From positions 66,117,719 to 66,181,718 of the forward strand of contig OY720348.1 of the NCBI GenBank assembly GCA_963082975.1: a stretch of 64,000 bases of DNA, given 5' to 3'. The translations under genes and the position numbers were made by a program. Positions 61,625-64,000 of the stretch are shown here, piece after piece. The stretch's first letter is position 1; each line of letters opens with the position of its first letter. The notes beneath the pieces are model-generated. The model did not search any database and was not told where the DNA came from. It saw only the letters and a program-made list of their open reading frames with translations. Source of the stretch: Labia minor. Lineage: Eukaryota; Arthropoda; Insecta; Dermaptera; Spongiphoridae.

Positions 61625-62615
61625 TAAATAGGTTGTGAATATTGATCCACCACTTCTTAGTCATGATTATATAATTATATATACTTGTATAATTTATAAA
61701 GATTGAAAATTTGTTTTGATTTCAAGATATATAAATATATTTATAGAAAAAAAAATATTATTATTCAATTAAATTAAAATCATTTTTACATTAAAGCCAA
61801 ATGTAAGATATTATTTCATTTAATGTTGAAAATTAAATTAATAAAAAAATATAGATATAATAATTAAACTCACCATGGAGCAAGAAATTGATGAAATTAT
61901 CCTATATTTCATAACCAAATGGCATCTAAAGAGATAGAAATTCATCTGCTCAGATGAATATAGAGAAACAGCTTCAATTGCAATTAATAAACAATCACGA
62001 TAGAATTCTTATTATAAGTTTGACGAAATAAATTACTATTAATCAAGTAAATATTTGACAAATTAATAGTCGTATGAGATCACATTAAAATCCAAGAATA
62101 ATTATCAGATCAAAAACAAAGGATATTTGTTCATATACCGGTAAAGCAACAACTATAAAAATAATAATAAAAAAAGATGGATGAACGAATGAACGGCGCG
62201 TGAATGACAGGGAGCAGTGAATATAAAATAGGGACGTATAAAGATTCTTTGGAAATAGGCGGTCAATATGATCGCCGTGATAAAATATTTATTTATTTTT
62301 TATAAAATATTTTTAAATTACTATATAAATAAAACTTTTATCTTGAGATATTCTTATTAAATAAATGAAAATTATTTTTCTAAAAAATATAAGATTCTTG
62401 AGACAAGAAGAATATATAATAAATATAATAATTATTATTAGTATTTCGAATTCTATATATCTAAAACATAGTATTAGTCTGCAGATAGTTCAGAATTAAA
62501 ATTTATTGAATATCTTCACATTTCATGACCTGTAGAATTCAAAAGTGATGACTTTAGAATTTTTCATGTCGCTCTGCCCCTGTCTAGATGAGAGGAACGC
62601 GAAGGCGGTTTGAGT
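61625..62615. other. AT-rich DNA, no convincing gene
   Basis: An ATG in strong Kozak context (CACCATGG at 61875) opens only 21 codons. Read on the minus strand, the same spot is a good donor (ATG/GTGAGT), with an acceptor-like CTCTTTAG near 61931, so a 58-nt exon is conceivable. A GC-richer patch lies at 62187-62275. Nothing is recognised. Confidence 0.35.
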
Positions 62616-62623
62616 AGCTAGTT

Positions 62624-62980
62624 CAGCGGTTCCCTACCTGTGGGGCGCCCTCCCCCCCAAGGAGTCTGTTGCAAGGGACGCGCGAAGGCAATTCAAGTGC
62701 CCACAAACTTTTGAAAATTTTTGATTTTTTTTCAATTTTTTTCCAATATGGTTCTAAAAAAAAGTAAGATGATTTTGTGTACAAACTTTTGAACATTTTC
62801 GATTTTTTTCATTTTTTTTCATTATTGTTCTAAAAGAAAAAGTTCAGATGATTTTGCGATGCTCTGAACCATGGCCCACCCCTGTTCCCTGTTGTTATAT
62901 TATTTCAGAAATGTGAAAGGGGCGCAAGCATTTTTTTTAGAAAAAGGGGGGCGTCGTTACAGAAAGGTTGGACTCCACTG
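62624..62980. mobile_element. hAT MITE, 357 bp
   Basis: The left end CAGCGGTTCCCTACCTG and the right end, read inward as CAGTGGAGTCCAACCT, fit the common hAT terminus CAGNGGTTCCCAACC. The flanks AGCTAGTT (62616-62623) and AGCTAGAT (62981-62988) agree at 7 of 8 bases, a slightly decayed target duplication. GGGGCGCCC and GGGGGGCG lie just inside the ends. The interior contains a diverged direct repeat (ACAAACTTTTGAA at about 62702 and 62780). No transposase. Confidence 0.8.
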
Positions 62981-63161
62981 AGCTAGATAATACTAAAGTT
63001 TTTAAATTTTTTTATTTATAAAAATATATGACAATCTCTAATCTCCTACATTTAAAATTGATCGACAATGAATAGAATATAATAGTATGATCAAAATAAA
63101 TAAATAAAGTTAAATAAAGAATATTTATATTCAGAGAAGCTAATATAGATGATTAAAGAAA

Positions 63162-63493
63162 ATGGAAAAAGTGAATTTCGTGTGCTCATTAAGGATTATT
63201 TGTTGCTGAAAAAAAAACATCACTGAAACCAAGGCTTAGCTTGATAAATATTAAGGGAACTCAAAATCAACAATTTCCATGGTAAAGTAGTGGTTTACAG
63301 ATTTCGTTGTGGCCTTAAAATCAGATGGGTGCCGCGTTTGATCACTATCGACCACAAACGCAATCGTGGGACAACTTCGCAGGAGCGTTTGGCGTTATTT
63401 ATCCGTAATATGGACGAGTTTTTGGGCCGTTTCGTAACCGTGGATGATACGTGGATGCACCACATCATACCAGAGACAAAAAAGTCTTTATAA
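63162..63493 (+). pseudogene. mariner transposase remnant
   Basis: ATG at 63162 begins MEKVNF; with frame shifts it continues RVLIKDYLLLK, ITETKA and STISMVK-stop-WFTDF, the N-terminal helix-turn-helix region of mariner transposases. The next segment, in one frame from 63290, includes RWVPRLITIDHKRNRGTTSQ, ERLALFIRNMDEFLGRFVTV and DDTWMHHIIPETKKSL. That is the WVP(R/H)LLT linker and the block containing the first catalytic Asp (TVDDTW). Roughly 70-80 residues between the two parts are missing and everything after ETKKSL is lost, so this is a dead, internally deleted copy. The terminal inverted repeats were not found. Confidence 0.85.
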
Positions 63494-64000
63494 AATATGT
63501 TATTGTTAATAATAATAATAAATTAGAGGGGGGGATTAAAAAGAGGCTCAATTCATATTGCTCATTCGGAAGAGGACCATGTTTACATTTTTTTTCCTCT
63601 AAACTGACCGTAAAAATAACGATATATGTTTGATAGTGTTTTTTTTAAAGATACTCATGAAATTCTCCTAAAGATACATAACAAAATTAAAAAAACATCG
63701 TGAATTTTTCACTTGATTTATACATTAGAAAGATAAATAAAATTACATTTTATTAAATATAAAGAGAATAAGACGTTTATTTGAAGTGCAAGATATACTA
63801 TTAATAGTAAATTGAAATCGATGGAGAAGATAATTAATATTATATATAATATTTGTTGGTTATAGTATAATGTAAAGATTTGGGTTAATTTGCAATTTTA
63901 TTCAGTGAATAATGATTTATATTTGAAATTATTTCAATTCTATACAATCTAAGCCTGATTTTACTTATAAAATCATGTTTTGATTGGTGATATTTATTTG
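63494..64000. other. AT-rich DNA, no gene seen
   Basis: A short G-run (63530-63536) and simple AT sequence. The 60-codon plus-strand frame at 63451-63633 overlaps the mariner remnant out of frame and is not credible. Confidence 0.5.

Noticed and set aside
61875-61937. 21-codon frame with a strong Kozak ATG
   Set aside because: Too short, no donor follows in frame, and the ATG is equally well explained as the reverse of a GTGAGT word.

Overview
The window looks like nuclear DNA of an animal, most likely an arthropod. It is extremely AT-rich. It has eukaryotic splice, TATA and poly(A) signals, and it carries hAT, mariner and Penelope-like transposon remains. There are no operons, bacterial genes or recognisable RNA genes. 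The species cannot be named from the sequence alone.

Positions 1-47355 are one uninterrupted tandem array (macrosatellite) of a unit of about 1862 bp: 25 units, three of them altered, plus a truncated 26th at the right edge. The left edge lies outside the window. Every unit carries, on the minus strand, an intronless 173-codon gene for an F-box protein (N-terminal F-box, polar Asn/Ser/Lys-rich tail). A TATA box and initiator about 350 bp upstream of its ATG sit at the unit boundary. 24 copies encode the identical protein. Copy 5 is split by a 337-bp non-autonomous hAT element, and copy 3 has lost its core promoter to a 161-bp deletion. The few variants between units lie outside the F-box frame and fall into interspersed haplotypes, as expected from unequal exchange or conversion.

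Positions 47356-53740 are unique AT-rich DNA. A possible small plus-strand gene lies here: a leader exon ending 48647, an exon 49817-49934 encoding a signal-peptide-like start, and a terminal exon from 53612 with stop and AATAAA. Its long putative intron holds a triplicated 190-289 bp segment that abuts a GC-rich block (53051-53430) of foreign appearance.

Positions 53741-64000 hold no convincing gene and are a transposon graveyard. It contains a hairpin-headed repeat (from 54005) with a possible partner end near 55850, two inverted copies of an unnamed repeat (56411-56620 and 59258-59445), a 659-bp inverted-repeat element (57277-57935), a Penelope-like GIY-YIG endonuclease remnant (59446-59679) with ribozyme-like hairpins, a 1072-bp hAT with a broken transposase (60482-61553), a 357-bp hAT MITE (62624-62980) and a decayed mariner transposase (63162-63493). 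The most unusual feature is the F-box gene macrosatellite.
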